Source of the DNA: Fidelibacterota bacterium
Lineage (GTDB): Bacteria > Fidelibacterota > Marinisomatia > Marinisomatales > J089
DNA length: 10,373 bases
Direction: 5' to 3'
NCBI GenBank assembly: GCA_003695105.1
Contig: RFIZ01000074.1
Coordinates: forward strand, 1-10,373
In this document: positions 1 through 7,495 of the stretch, in pieces
Position numbering within the stretch: the stretch's first letter is position 1
Layout: every line of letters begins with the position of its first letter
Position numbers and translations under genes: made by a program
The notes under the pieces: generated by a model
Seen by the model: only the letters and a program-made list of their open reading frames with translations
The model's database searches: none
What the model was told of the DNA's origin: nothing

Positions 1-36
1 ACCTAATATTAATAGTTTTCTTATGAGATATATCTT

Positions 37-57
37 TTATAATAAAGAGTATTATAA
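37..57. repeat. AT-only inverted repeat
   Basis: TTATAATA (37-44) and TATTATAA (50-57) are perfect inverted copies separated by AAGAG. Neither strand has a following T run, so it is not a convincing terminator. It contains TATAAT hexamers (38-43 and 53-58) that could be chance in such AT-rich DNA. Confidence 0.35.
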
Positions 58-174
58 TACAAAAATGCACAGTGCCGGTGGAATGAGAAATAACGCGTAA
101 TCGAGTCGCTAGTTTTTGCTTCAATGATTTTGGGATAACCATCATCCGGATCAGCAAGGAGTGATTGTTTATTG

Positions 175-232
175 TGGAATGCCGCTGGCGTATCATCGCA
201 TAACATGCGAAGTTGTGCAGGCGATATGTCAA
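175..232 (+). repeat. Imperfect direct repeat, copy 1
   Basis: This stretch matches 373-430 at 41 of 58 aligned positions without gaps (hand count), offset by 198 bp. The best blocks are CGAAGTT-TGCAGGC-ATAT (208-227 against 406-425) and GCGTAT-ATCGC (188-199 against 386-397). The offset is a multiple of three. Both strands of both copies keep some codon-level likeness, so an old duplication is the simplest reading; a duplicated regulatory segment is the alternative. Confidence 0.5.
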
Positions 233-329
233 TCTGCGGCAATAATGAAGACCCAATATTTGCCAATATACGTTGTTTGTTGGCATAAATTGGGATGGTT
301 TACCGATGAAGACTTCCTGAGTCAATAAA

Positions 330-345
330 TCGAGTAACTCGAGTA
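330..345. promoter_or_regulatory. Candidate operator upstream of abiEi (palindrome and repeat)
   Basis: The heptamer TCGAGTA occurs twice (330-336 and 339-345), and the same bases form the inverted repeat CGAGT-A-ACTCG (331-341) and the 8-bp palindrome ACTCGAGT (337-344). It lies about 45 bp upstream of the TATAAT box of abiEi. AbiEi antitoxins studied in streptococci repress their own operon by binding inverted repeats in the promoter. That role here is inferred from position and symmetry only. Confidence 0.3.
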
Positions 346-355
346 GATTCTGATG

Positions 356-370
356 TTGGGGAAACCCCAA
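356..370. promoter_or_regulatory. 15-bp perfect palindrome upstream of abiEi
   Basis: TTGGGG-AAA-CCCCAA is a perfect inverted repeat with a 3-nt centre, ending 18 bp before the TATAAT box at 389. Its GC arms stand out in AT-rich DNA, and it covers the place where a -35 region would lie. It is a good candidate operator for autoregulation by AbiEi, though binding is not demonstrated. Confidence 0.35.
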
Positions 371-372
371 GA

Positions 373-430
373 TGTAATATGACTTGCGTATAATCGCTGT
401 ATTTACGAAGTTATGCAGGCAATATTACAA
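373..430 (+). repeat. Imperfect direct repeat, copy 2 (overlaps abiEi leader)
   Basis: Second copy of the repeat at 175-232. It ends five bases before the abiEi ATG and includes the TATAAT box, so one repeat copy supplies the leader of the toxin-antitoxin operon while the other sits 198 bp upstream. Copy 1 has TATCAT where copy 2 has TATAAT. Confidence 0.5.
389..394 (+). promoter_or_regulatory. Candidate -10 box for abiEi-abiEii
   Basis: A perfect TATAAT lies 40 bp before the abiEi ATG at 435. No good -35 hexamer is found at 16-18 bp, and the 15-bp palindrome occupies that place, so the promoter may be weak or repressed. Its position also argues against the longer TTG start at 384, which would put the promoter inside the gene. 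Confidence 0.4.
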
Positions 431-434
431 CCAG

Positions 435-1208
435 ATGGATTATTTGGAATACATTCAGAATCAAGTGAGTCGGGGAAAATGGTCATTTTCATCAAAGGAA
501 ATGGCAGATATTCTGGGAATTCCACCCAAGGATAAGTTAACAACTTTACGCCGACGGGGACGGATCATTTCTCCCGCGCGCGGATTCCATGTCATCGTAC
601 CGGAAGAATATATCCATTCAGGTCGTCTTCCCGTAGAACGTTATATCGATCAACTGATGAACTATTTTTCATTACCGTATTATGTCGGTTTGCTTACGGC
701 CGCATCCTATTATGGTTCATCCCACCAAAGTCCTCTGTCTTTCCAGGTCGTCACGAGCAGAGATAAGCGAAATATCCGGATAGCTAATAACCGGATTTTA
801 TTTTATCGCAAAAAGAATGCGGCTGTGATTCCTGTAACGAAGCGTAAGACCGCCACAGGATATTTCAATGTATCCACACCGGAAGCAACGTTCCTGGATT
901 TGGTTGAATTCCATCGCCAGGTGGGAGGACTTGGACATGTCGGATTGGTGGTGTCTGAAATGGTGGAACAATTATCACCAAGAGCTTTTCGTGAGATTGC
1001 TCATCATTATACGAATGCTGTGGTCCAAAGAGGAGCATATCTATTGGAATTACTCGATCAGCGGCGCTGCTGTGAAGTATTAGACGTCTATTTCAGGGAT
1101 CACCGTCCAATCTATACCTATTTGAATCCGTCTGGAAAGAAAGACCGGACAAACCGGCATCCGCGCTGGAAGTTGTTTATCAATGAAACTATTGATGTTG
1201 AGCAATGA
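435..1208 (+). CDS. abiEi: AbiEi-family antitoxin (type IV toxin-antitoxin)
   Basis: A 257-residue protein read as the antitoxin and autorepressor of an AbiE system. Residues about 15-60 form a winged-helix DNA-binding domain (FSSKEMADILGIPP, then the basic LRRRGRI and a wing-like FHVIVP). The centre carries features usual in the family: YYVGLLTAASYYGSSHQ (82-98) and STPEATFLDLV (147-157). In characterised AbiE systems the antitoxin represses the operon and counteracts the toxin without binding it (type IV). ATG 435 is preferred over the in-frame TTG at 384 because the TATAAT box lies between them and family members begin close to the winged helix; a ribosome-binding site is poor (AGG about 15 nt upstream). 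The stop overlaps the start of abiEii as ATGA, which implies translational coupling. The family call is supported strongly by the neighbour; the exact subfamily is less certain. Confidence 0.9.
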   Translation: MDYLEYIQNQVSRGKWSFSSKEMADILGIPPKDKLTTLRRRGRIISPARGFHVIVPEEYIHSGRLPVERYIDQLMNYFSLPYYVGLLTAASYYGSSHQSPLSFQVVTSRDKRNIRIANNRILFYRKKNAAVIPVTKRKTATGYFNVSTPEATFLDLVEFHRQVGGLGHVGLVVSEMVEQLSPRAFREIAHHYTNAVVQRGAYLLELLDQRRCCEVLDVYFRDHRPIYTYLNPSGKKDRTNRHPRWKLFINETIDVEQ

Positions 1209-1990
1209 TCCCCCGGGCGTTTATCACGGAATGGCAACATTCAGCTCCCTGGCCGGGTGATGAACAGATTGAGCAGGATTTAATCCTGAGTAGGGTGTTG
1301 GTAGACATCTATCAAAATGAGTACTTGCAGGACCAGTTGCTATTCAGAGGTGGTACTGCGCTGAATAAACTGTTTTTCCCGGAACCTGTTCGCTATTCAG
1401 AAGATTTGGATTTTGTCCAGAAAAGAACCGGACCCATCAAGAATATAGTAGAGACCATTCAGGGACTTATTGATCCCTGGCTTGGAAAGAGTAAGACTCA
1501 GGCACGAAGGGACGGTTTTCGCATACTGTATTCTTTTACCCCCGAAAATGACCCGGAAGGTAAAAAACGGATAAAAATAGAAATCAACACCAGGGAACAT
1601 TTTACTGTGTTTCCCATCAAAAAAATGAGCTATGGTATATCTTCGGGTTGGTATTCTGATGAATGTGAATTAAATACGTATCACCTGGATGAATTGCTCG
1701 CCACAAAACTCCGGGCATTGTATCAAAGAAGAAAAGGCCGGGATTTATTTGACTTGGATTGGGCTATTCGTAATCAAGATATAGATCATAATAAAATTGT
1801 TACTGCCTTTAAAGCATATATGAAATTTCATGGAAATTCTGTTACCGCCAAACAATACCTGCTAAATTTGGAAGAGAAGATGAAGGATTATACCTTTCGG
1901 CATGATCTCGATCATTACTTACGGATTGATGTCGAGTATAATCTCCAGGGAGCTTTTGAAAATGTAAAACAATTAGTTAATCGGATTTAA
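1205..1990 (+). CDS. abiEii: AbiEii-family nucleotidyltransferase toxin
   Basis: A 261-residue toxin of the AbiEii / DUF1814 family, a DNA-polymerase-beta-like nucleotidyltransferase. The family motifs are present: motif I FRGGTALNK (47-55) followed by SEDLDF (65-70), whose D67 and D69 should bind metal; KRIKIEIN (121-128); and motif III with K168-L-R and GRDLFDLDW (178-186). Known members stop cell growth; one relative blocks tRNA charging by adding nucleotides to the tRNA 3' end, and AbiE gives phage abortive infection. Which target this one uses cannot be read from sequence. ATG at 1205 overlaps the abiEi stop by 4 nt. Length and motifs look intact, so the toxin is probably active and needs its antitoxin. 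Base composition is AT-richer than the genes after 2200, which suggests horizontal acquisition. No hairpin terminator is seen after the stop. Confidence 0.93.
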   Translation: MIPRAFITEWQHSAPWPGDEQIEQDLILSRVLVDIYQNEYLQDQLLFRGGTALNKLFFPEPVRYSEDLDFVQKRTGPIKNIVETIQGLIDPWLGKSKTQARRDGFRILYSFTPENDPEGKKRIKIEINTREHFTVFPIKKMSYGISSGWYSDECELNTYHLDELLATKLRALYQRRKGRDLFDLDWAIRNQDIDHNKIVTAFKAYMKFHGNSVTAKQYLLNLEEKMKDYTFRHDLDHYLRIDVEYNLQGAFENVKQLVNRI

Positions 1991-2050
1991 AATCGAATAA
2001 AGAGTGTCCCTCCCAAAAATTACAAACGGTGGTGAATGGGGGAGGAATGT

Positions 2051-2089
2051 ATGAATTCTTTTGTTCTTGATATCATTTTCACAAAATAA
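2051..2089 (+). other. 12-codon ORF behind a strong ribosome-binding site
   Basis: GGGGGAGG (2038-2045) stands 5 nt before an ATG that opens MNSFVLDIIFTK and a stop. The Shine-Dalgarno match is better than that of any full gene here, yet the ORF is tiny. It may be the surviving 5' end of a gene cut off at the border of the AT-rich block, a leader peptide for pfp, or chance. CCTCCC (2009-2014) could pair with GGGAGG (2040-2045) over a 25-nt loop and hide the site. Confidence 0.25.
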
Positions 2090-2092
2090 AAT
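2061..2092 (+). promoter_or_regulatory. Weak candidate promoter for pfp operon
   Basis: The spacer 1991-2199 must hold the promoter of the pfp-fba-GNAT set unless it is read through from abiE. The best -10-like hexamer is TAAAAT (2087-2092). TTGATA (2067-2072) is only 14 bp upstream, too close for a standard sigma-70 site, while TTGTTC (2061-2066) is 20 bp upstream. Nothing else in the spacer is convincing, and no terminator hairpin for abiE was found. Confidence 0.2.
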
Positions 2093-2199
2093 CACCCGTT
2101 AACAATTTCATGTATTGATCATTTCGTCTATTTGGATTGTCCGCAGCTTCCTTCCCGCCAAAAACCGCGGTAAATTCCGGCCCATTTTTCAGGAGAATC

Positions 2200-3393
<1,194 letters not shown>

Positions 3394-3416
3394 CAAACTT
3401 TGAAAGGAGAACCCCT

Positions 3417-4595
3417 ATGGCGGTGAAGACCCCTCCCCCCCTCAATACAGACCGGCGGTTTCCGGACCACATGACCTCGGCGCACGCCCTGTTACTGAAA
3501 GCCAAACGCGGTGAAAAAGGAAATACCACCGATAAACGGTATGCCGTGCCGGCTTTCAATGTCACCACGTTTCAGGGCATCAACGCCGCCTTCCGGGCTT
3601 TCGAACTCCTGGGATCATCCGGCTTGCTGGCCTTTTCCAATTCGGCCCTGAAGCATTTCGGGGAGGGCGACCCCGTGTTTGGACTGGAAGTGGCCACGAC
3701 CTACGTCCGCCAGCGGGCGAAAGCATCCACCGTCATGGTGGCTACCCATCTGGATCACGGTGATTATATTTCCGCCGGCGGGCGAAAGGTGGTACAGGCC
3801 GCCGTGCAGTATCTCACCAGTGTCATGGCGGATAATTCCACCAACAAGGCGGAGAAAAAAGCCATGCCGCTGGCGGACAACATCGCCCTGACCCGGGAAG
3901 TGGTGGATATGGCCCACCCTGTGGGACTGTCGGTGGAAGGGGAGCTGGGGGTTCTGGCGGGAGAAGAAGACGAAGACACCCAATCGGAATTTTCCACCTA
4001 CACCAATCCGGCGGAACTGGATCGTTTTCTGAAGGAAACGGGTGTGCTCATGCTGGCTCCTACCATCGGCACCATGCACGGACCCAACAAGGGGAAACCG
4101 GGACACAAGGTGAAACTGAACATTCCCCTGGCCCATGAACTGCTGAAAATCGCCAACGCCATCAACGAGGAAATCGTGTTCGTGGCTCACGGCGCCTCCA
4201 CCCTCTATGAACATGTCCGCGCCTATGCGCTGGACCAACTGAAACAACTGGGGGATCCCTCCGGCGCCGCCCAAAAATGGCGGGATTTCGTGGGGACGGA
4301 CTGGGACCAGATCGGCGGACTCATTGAAGCCGGTTTCTGCAAGATCAATACCGATACGGAAAACCGCCAGACCTATCTGGCCGCCTTGCTGGGGGCCATC
4401 AATAGCAACAGCGCCAAGATCGACATCCGCTGGTACGACAACATCTGCACCGATGCCCTGACCCAGAGTTATCTCCAAAAGCTCATCATGGCCGGTGATT
4501 ACGGCGTCTGGCATGAGCCGAAGATTGACGTGGAAAAATTCCGCTTCGATCTGGGGCAATCCTTGAAACAACTGCTGGAAATGTGCCGTCGCTGA
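3417..4595 (+). CDS. fba: Class II fructose-bisphosphate aldolase
   Basis: A 392-residue zinc-dependent aldolase that splits fructose 1,6-bisphosphate into dihydroxyacetone phosphate and glyceraldehyde 3-phosphate, or the reverse. THLDHGD (110-116) holds the catalytic aspartate D113 and zinc ligand H114. VEGELGVLAGEEDE (173-186) is the class II signature. H221 in GTMHG and H258 in VAHGAST are the other expected zinc histidines, and KINTDTE (309-315) is the phosphate/substrate loop. The protein is somewhat longer than the E. coli enzyme (359 residues), partly by a polar N-terminal stretch of about 20 residues and a segment near 270-300. AAAGGAG at 3403-3409 gives a good ribosome site 7 nt before ATG. 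Position directly after pfp suggests one operon for two successive glycolytic steps. Confidence 0.95.
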   Translation: MAVKTPPPLNTDRRFPDHMTSAHALLLKAKRGEKGNTTDKRYAVPAFNVTTFQGINAAFRAFELLGSSGLLAFSNSALKHFGEGDPVFGLEVATTYVRQRAKASTVMVATHLDHGDYISAGGRKVVQAAVQYLTSVMADNSTNKAEKKAMPLADNIALTREVVDMAHPVGLSVEGELGVLAGEEDEDTQSEFSTYTNPAELDRFLKETGVLMLAPTIGTMHGPNKGKPGHKVKLNIPLAHELLKIANAINEEIVFVAHGASTLYEHVRAYALDQLKQLGDPSGAAQKWRDFVGTDWDQIGGLIEAGFCKINTDTENRQTYLAALLGAINSNSAKIDIRWYDNICTDALTQSYLQKLIMAGDYGVWHEPKIDVEKFRFDLGQSLKQLLEMCRR

Positions 4596-5083
4596 CCGGA
4601 ACCCCGGCTGACGGAACCTCCTTTTCCGTCGTCTCTCTGGCGGAGGTTCCGGACATCATCCCCACCCTGGCGGAATGGCTGTATCATCAGTGGGGACATC
4701 TCCAGCCTGATGATTCCGTCTCCCGCCGGGTACAGGCCCTGCAAGAGAGACTGGACGTGGGCCGGATCCCCTTCACCCTGGCCGCCGTCCGGGGTCACAC
4801 GCCCCTGGGGTGTGCCAGCGTGGTCGAACACGATATTCCCGGTCGTCCCGACTTATCCCCCTGTGTTGCCTCGGTCTTCGTTCATCCGTCCTATCGAAAG
4901 CAGGGGGTGGGCTCGGCCCTGATGGAAAGGGTTACGACTCAGGCCTTCCGCCTGGGATATGAACGGCTCTATCTCTTCACCTGGGACCAGGAACGGCTCT
5001 ACCGTTCACTGGGCTGGGAAACGATGGAAACAGCCCCTTACCGCGGCGACCGGATTGTCATCATGCGCCGCTTTCGGACCTGA
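4583..5083 (+). CDS. GNAT-family N-acetyltransferase
   Basis: A 166-residue single-domain acetyltransferase of the GNAT superfamily; substrate unknown. Motif A is clear: ASVFVHPSYRKQGVGSALM (96-114), where the Q/RxxGxG loop (K106-G110) binds the acetyl-CoA pyrophosphate. The C-terminal LYLFTWDQERLYRSLGWE (129-146) is the usual motif B strand with the Tyr and GW near the active site. The middle GCASVVEHDIPGRPDLSP is typical of many bacterial GNATs. The best start is GTG at 4583, 13 nt inside the end of fba, with only a weak GGAA upstream, so translation is probably coupled to the aldolase. No in-frame ATG lies early enough to keep the domain whole. Its place behind pfp-fba may reflect shared transcription rather than a glycolytic role. 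Confidence 0.85.
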   Translation: MPSLTGTPADGTSFSVVSLAEVPDIIPTLAEWLYHQWGHLQPDDSVSRRVQALQERLDVGRIPFTLAAVRGHTPLGCASVVEHDIPGRPDLSPCVASVFVHPSYRKQGVGSALMERVTTQAFRLGYERLYLFTWDQERLYRSLGWETMETAPYRGDRIVIMRRFRT

Positions 5084-5090
5084 CCTCAGG
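5079..5090. repeat. 12-bp palindrome spanning both convergent stop codons
   Basis: CCTGA-CC-TCAGG is a perfect inverted repeat whose arms contain the stop of the GNAT gene (TGA 5081-5083) and, on the other strand, the stop of the PiT gene (5086-5088). A 5-bp stem with a 2-nt loop cannot fold as a normal terminator hairpin, and no T run follows, so there is no clear transcription barrier between the converging operons. Confidence 0.45.
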
Positions 5091-6354
5091 GCCGGGGCGT
5101 ATCAGCCGGAGTACCGGAGGGGGGCGCCGGGGTGACCCGGGCCAGTTCCAGCACCCGGGTCCGTTCCGCCGCCGTCAAAACGGTATATTTCTTCAGAGCC
5201 CGATTCAGGGACACTTCATTCGGGTAGCGATCCTCGAACCGCGTCGTATCCAGGGCGATTCCTTCCGTTTCCAGTTGACGGACCACTGCCGGTGTCAGGG
5301 CGTACCGCTGGGTTTCGTATACGTCCTGGTTGAAGACGTTCTGCAAAAAGAAAAGGGCCACAAAGGTGATCAGAGCGGCGATCACCGGTGTGGAGACCCA
5401 GCCCATGACGATGCGGCCGATCACCCGGTAGCGGATCTGACGCCCTCCCTGAACCAGACCGATGCCCAGAACGGCGCCGATCACCACCTGAGAGCTGGAC
5501 ACCGGAACCAGCGGGAGCGAAGGAAGGCCGTGACTGGTGAGGAAAGTTTTGAGCCCCTTGGAAGCGAACAGAAACAGGACCACCGACTGGGACAGGACCG
5601 CCACCAGCGCCGATTGGGGGGTCATCTTCACCACTCCGGTTCCTACGGTCAGCATCACCCGTTTGGAATAGGTAATGATCCCGACGGCAATGGCGATCCC
5701 TCCCAGGAGGAAAAGCTGTTGGGTGGATGATATAGTCCAGTGCAACAGGGTCCAGTCCCGGAAGGGAGTGACGCTGACAAACACACCCATGACGTTGGCA
5801 ATGTTGTTGGCCCCCAGGGAATAGGCACCGAAAGCCCCGATCAGAATCAAACCGATGCGGGTATAGGCATCGACCCGGAACATGTGGATGGAGACATGCC
5901 GGGACAGGGCTTTCATGCCTTTATAGATCAGAAAAGCGAATAGGGCCGCCAGGATGGGACTGGTGACCCAGGTGGAGGCGATCCTCCCCAGAATCGCCGG
6001 ATCCGTCACCTTGCCGGAAAAGAAATTCCAGCCCACGATGGCGCCCACGATGGCCTGGGAAGTGGAAACCGGCAGGGCCATTTTGGTCATGGCGAAGACC
6101 GTGAAGGCCGCCGACAGGGCCACCATGAAGGCTCCGGCGATCATGTTGATGGAGCCCAGTTTTCCCAGGGTTTCGGTTGCCCCGGCTCCGGAGATAAACG
6201 CCCCCAGAATGACGAAAATACTGCCGATGGTGGCGGCGGTCCGGAATTTGACCATCCGGGTTCCCACGGCCGTGCCGAAAATGTTGGAGGCGTCGTTGGC
6301 GCCCAGTGACCAGCCCAGGAACAGACCGCTGGACAGGTAAAACAACAGCAGCAT
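5086..6354 (-). CDS. pit: PiT-family inorganic phosphate transporter
   Basis: A 422-residue membrane protein of the PiT family, low-affinity phosphate uptake driven by protons or sodium. The duplicated family signature is present: GANDASN at 18-24 and GANNIAN at 181-187, each after a hydrophobic helix. PVSTSQAIVGAIVG (95-108) and its second-half partner PVSSSQVVIGAVLG (284-297) show the internal repeat. About ten membrane segments lie between residues 1 and 340. After the last helix (to about 338) a polar tail of some 80 residues follows, ending in a proline-rich string; many PiT proteins stop near the last helix. ATG follows the stop of the DUF47 gene after one base, the usual DUF47-PiT order, so the two are coupled. 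Its stop lies two bases from the converging GNAT stop. Ion specificity cannot be told. Confidence 0.94.
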   Translation of the reverse strand: MLLLFYLSSGLFLGWSLGANDASNIFGTAVGTRMVKFRTAATIGSIFVILGAFISGAGATETLGKLGSINMIAGAFMVALSAAFTVFAMTKMALPVSTSQAIVGAIVGWNFFSGKVTDPAILGRIASTWVTSPILAALFAFLIYKGMKALSRHVSIHMFRVDAYTRIGLILIGAFGAYSLGANNIANVMGVFVSVTPFRDWTLLHWTISSTQQLFLLGGIAIAVGIITYSKRVMLTVGTGVVKMTPQSALVAVLSQSVVLFLFASKGLKTFLTSHGLPSLPLVPVSSSQVVIGAVLGIGLVQGGRQIRYRVIGRIVMGWVSTPVIAALITFVALFFLQNVFNQDVYETQRYALTPAVVRQLETEGIALDTTRFEDRYPNEVSLNRALKKYTVLTAAERTRVLELARVTPAPPSGTPADTPRP

Positions 6355-6355
6355 G

Positions 6356-7000
6356 TCAGACGGAGCGCTTGATGGTATAGATCGCCAGCCGGTCCGCCAC
6401 GTCCTCCGCCAGATCGGCGATGGAATCGATATGATGGGCGAAATCCCGGAGATGGAGCTTCTGGCTCAGGTCGATTGAAGAGGAAAAGATTTTTCGTTTC
6501 AACCGGTCGGCGATTTTATCCGCCTCCTTTTCATAGTAATACACTTTGTGTAAATAATCCCGGACACCGATGGGATTGCGCAAAAAATTCCGGATGGCGC
6601 TGACCATTTCCTCCAGGGCCTGGGTGGCATACTCGGACACCTGCTGAAACTCCTCGTGAAAATCCGAATCCAACTCCGGTTGTTCCACGGAGATGTCGGT
6701 CATCACTTCCTTGGCCCGGTCGATGACGTTATCGGTGTTCTCCAGCAAGGCCAACACATCTCCGCGGGATTCGGGGATGAGGGTTTCGCTGTACAATTGC
6801 TGTTCGATTTCCTTTCGCAGCACATCGGCCCGCCCCTCCAGGCGACGGATATTGGCAAAATGATCCTCGAACTGTTCTCCGTTGTGATGCAGGTAGGCCT
6901 CGATCCCGTCGCAGAAGGCCATCCCTGCCTGGCTCACCATATCCAGGAATTCATCCATTTTCATTTCCAGTTTCTGGGTTTTTTTGAACAGTACTGCCAT
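6356..7000 (-). CDS. DUF47 / PhoU-like Pit accessory protein
   Basis: A 214-residue, all-helical cytoplasmic protein of the DUF47 family (PhoU-like, COG1392), usually encoded next to PiT transporters and thought to control them. Family features are visible: an N-terminal MAVLFKKTQKLE, and repeated acidic metal-site motifs of the PhoU fold, ANIRRLEGRADVLRKEI (49-65) in the first half and YYYEKEADKIADRL (154-167) in the second. The C-terminal DSIADLAEDVADRL (192-205) is also typical. No membrane segment or signal peptide. GAGGTG at 7005-7010 gives a ribosome site 4 nt before ATG and overlaps the stop of the CYTH gene. The one-base junction with the PiT gene makes a functional pair very likely. 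The regulatory mechanism in this family is not well established. Confidence 0.92.
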   Translation of the reverse strand: MAVLFKKTQKLEMKMDEFLDMVSQAGMAFCDGIEAYLHHNGEQFEDHFANIRRLEGRADVLRKEIEQQLYSETLIPESRGDVLALLENTDNVIDRAKEVMTDISVEQPELDSDFHEEFQQVSEYATQALEEMVSAIRNFLRNPIGVRDYLHKVYYYEKEADKIADRLKRKIFSSSIDLSQKLHLRDFAHHIDSIADLAEDVADRLAIYTIKRSV

Positions 7001-7008
7001 TGTTCACC

Positions 7009-7485
7009 TCATGGTTTCCAGGTTAAAAAAGGATGGGCGGCCAAAGAAACGTTCAAATATCGGGGATCTTCCGTAATCTCTTCTCCCAGCCAATCCGGAA
7101 TATGAACCTTCTCTGCCGGAGAATTCAACTCGATTTCCGCAATCGTGAGTCCCCGGTTTTGGTCCAGAAAACGATCCACCTCCCAAACATGATGTGCGAC
7201 AGGAAGCCGATACCGGATCTTGTGGATGGTTCGGGAGCCGCAGAGGGTGAGGAGTTCCTGCGCCTCGTCCCTGGGAACAGGATATTCGAATTCCCGGCGG
7301 ATTTGCAGGGTGTCGGTGCGGGCTTTGATCCCCAGCCATGCCTCGGTCCCTGCCAGGCGAATCCGGACCAGTGTCTCCCGGCCGGTACTGAGATAGCCCT
7401 GATAGATCTCCGTTCCGGAGCGACCCTCCAGAATACCCGGGTCGGCGACGAGAAAACGGCGTTCGATTTCCAGGTGGGTATCCAT
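7009..7485 (-). CDS. CYTH-domain protein (triphosphatase-like)
   Basis: A 158-residue single-domain CYTH protein. This superfamily binds triphosphate compounds in a beta tunnel; members include thiamine triphosphatase, inorganic triphosphatases and class IV adenylyl cyclase. The N-terminal ExExK signature appears as LEIERRF (5-11): E6 and E8 are kept, while the lysine position is R10. Tunnel-lining basic and acidic residues follow in the normal order: VRIR (40-43), GIKAR (52-56), REFEYP (64-69), HKIRYR (88-93), WEVDRF (101-106) and AEIEL (116-120). The short length fits bacterial triphosphatases rather than larger CYTH-CHAD proteins. ATG 7485 is preferred because the signature starts at once; a TTG at 7494, one base after the symporter stop, is possible. 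Neither has a clear ribosome site, so translation is likely coupled to the symporter gene. Substrate is not determined. Confidence 0.88.
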   Translation of the reverse strand: MDTHLEIERRFLVADPGILEGRSGTEIYQGYLSTGRETLVRIRLAGTEAWLGIKARTDTLQIRREFEYPVPRDEAQELLTLCGSRTIHKIRYRLPVAHHVWEVDRFLDQNRGLTIAEIELNSPAEKVHIPDWLGEEITEDPRYLNVSLAAHPFLTWKP

Positions 7486-7495
7486 GGACGCCAAT

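Larger units (their letters stand above)
21..424 (-). pseudogene. Possible decayed coding remnant, unrecognised
   Basis: On the minus strand two adjacent reading frames give protein-like text that could be one broken gene. The first frame, open from about 424 down to about 290, includes the stretch LGFPQHQNLLELLDLLTQEV. The second, open below a stop at 300-302, includes YANKQRILANIGSSLLPQID and then SPAQLRMLCDDTPAAF, ending at 21. No good start codon or ribosome-binding site precedes either part; the only start in the second frame is TTG at 266. A one-base shift near 290 would join the two. I do not recognise the family. The amino-acid texture (leucine- and proline-rich, few low-complexity runs) is the only support, and the AT-rich tail (21-110) looks non-coding. 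It may equally be chance open frame in an intergenic region. Confidence 0.2.

Noticed and set aside
37..57. AT inverted repeat as a rho-independent terminator
   Set aside because: The stem has no GC pairs and there is no T tract on either strand.
384..434. TTG start at 384 for abiEi
   Set aside because: It would place the TATAAT box inside the gene and adds 17 residues ahead of a normal family N-terminus.
2137..2199. TTG start at 2137 for pfp
   Set aside because: No ribosome site, and the PFK fold begins at MKVAFLTSGG from ATG 2200, which has AGGAG in place.
3615..4571. 318-residue open frame on the minus strand opposite fba
   Set aside because: Antisense to a motif-complete aldolase, with no recognisable fold or ribosome site.
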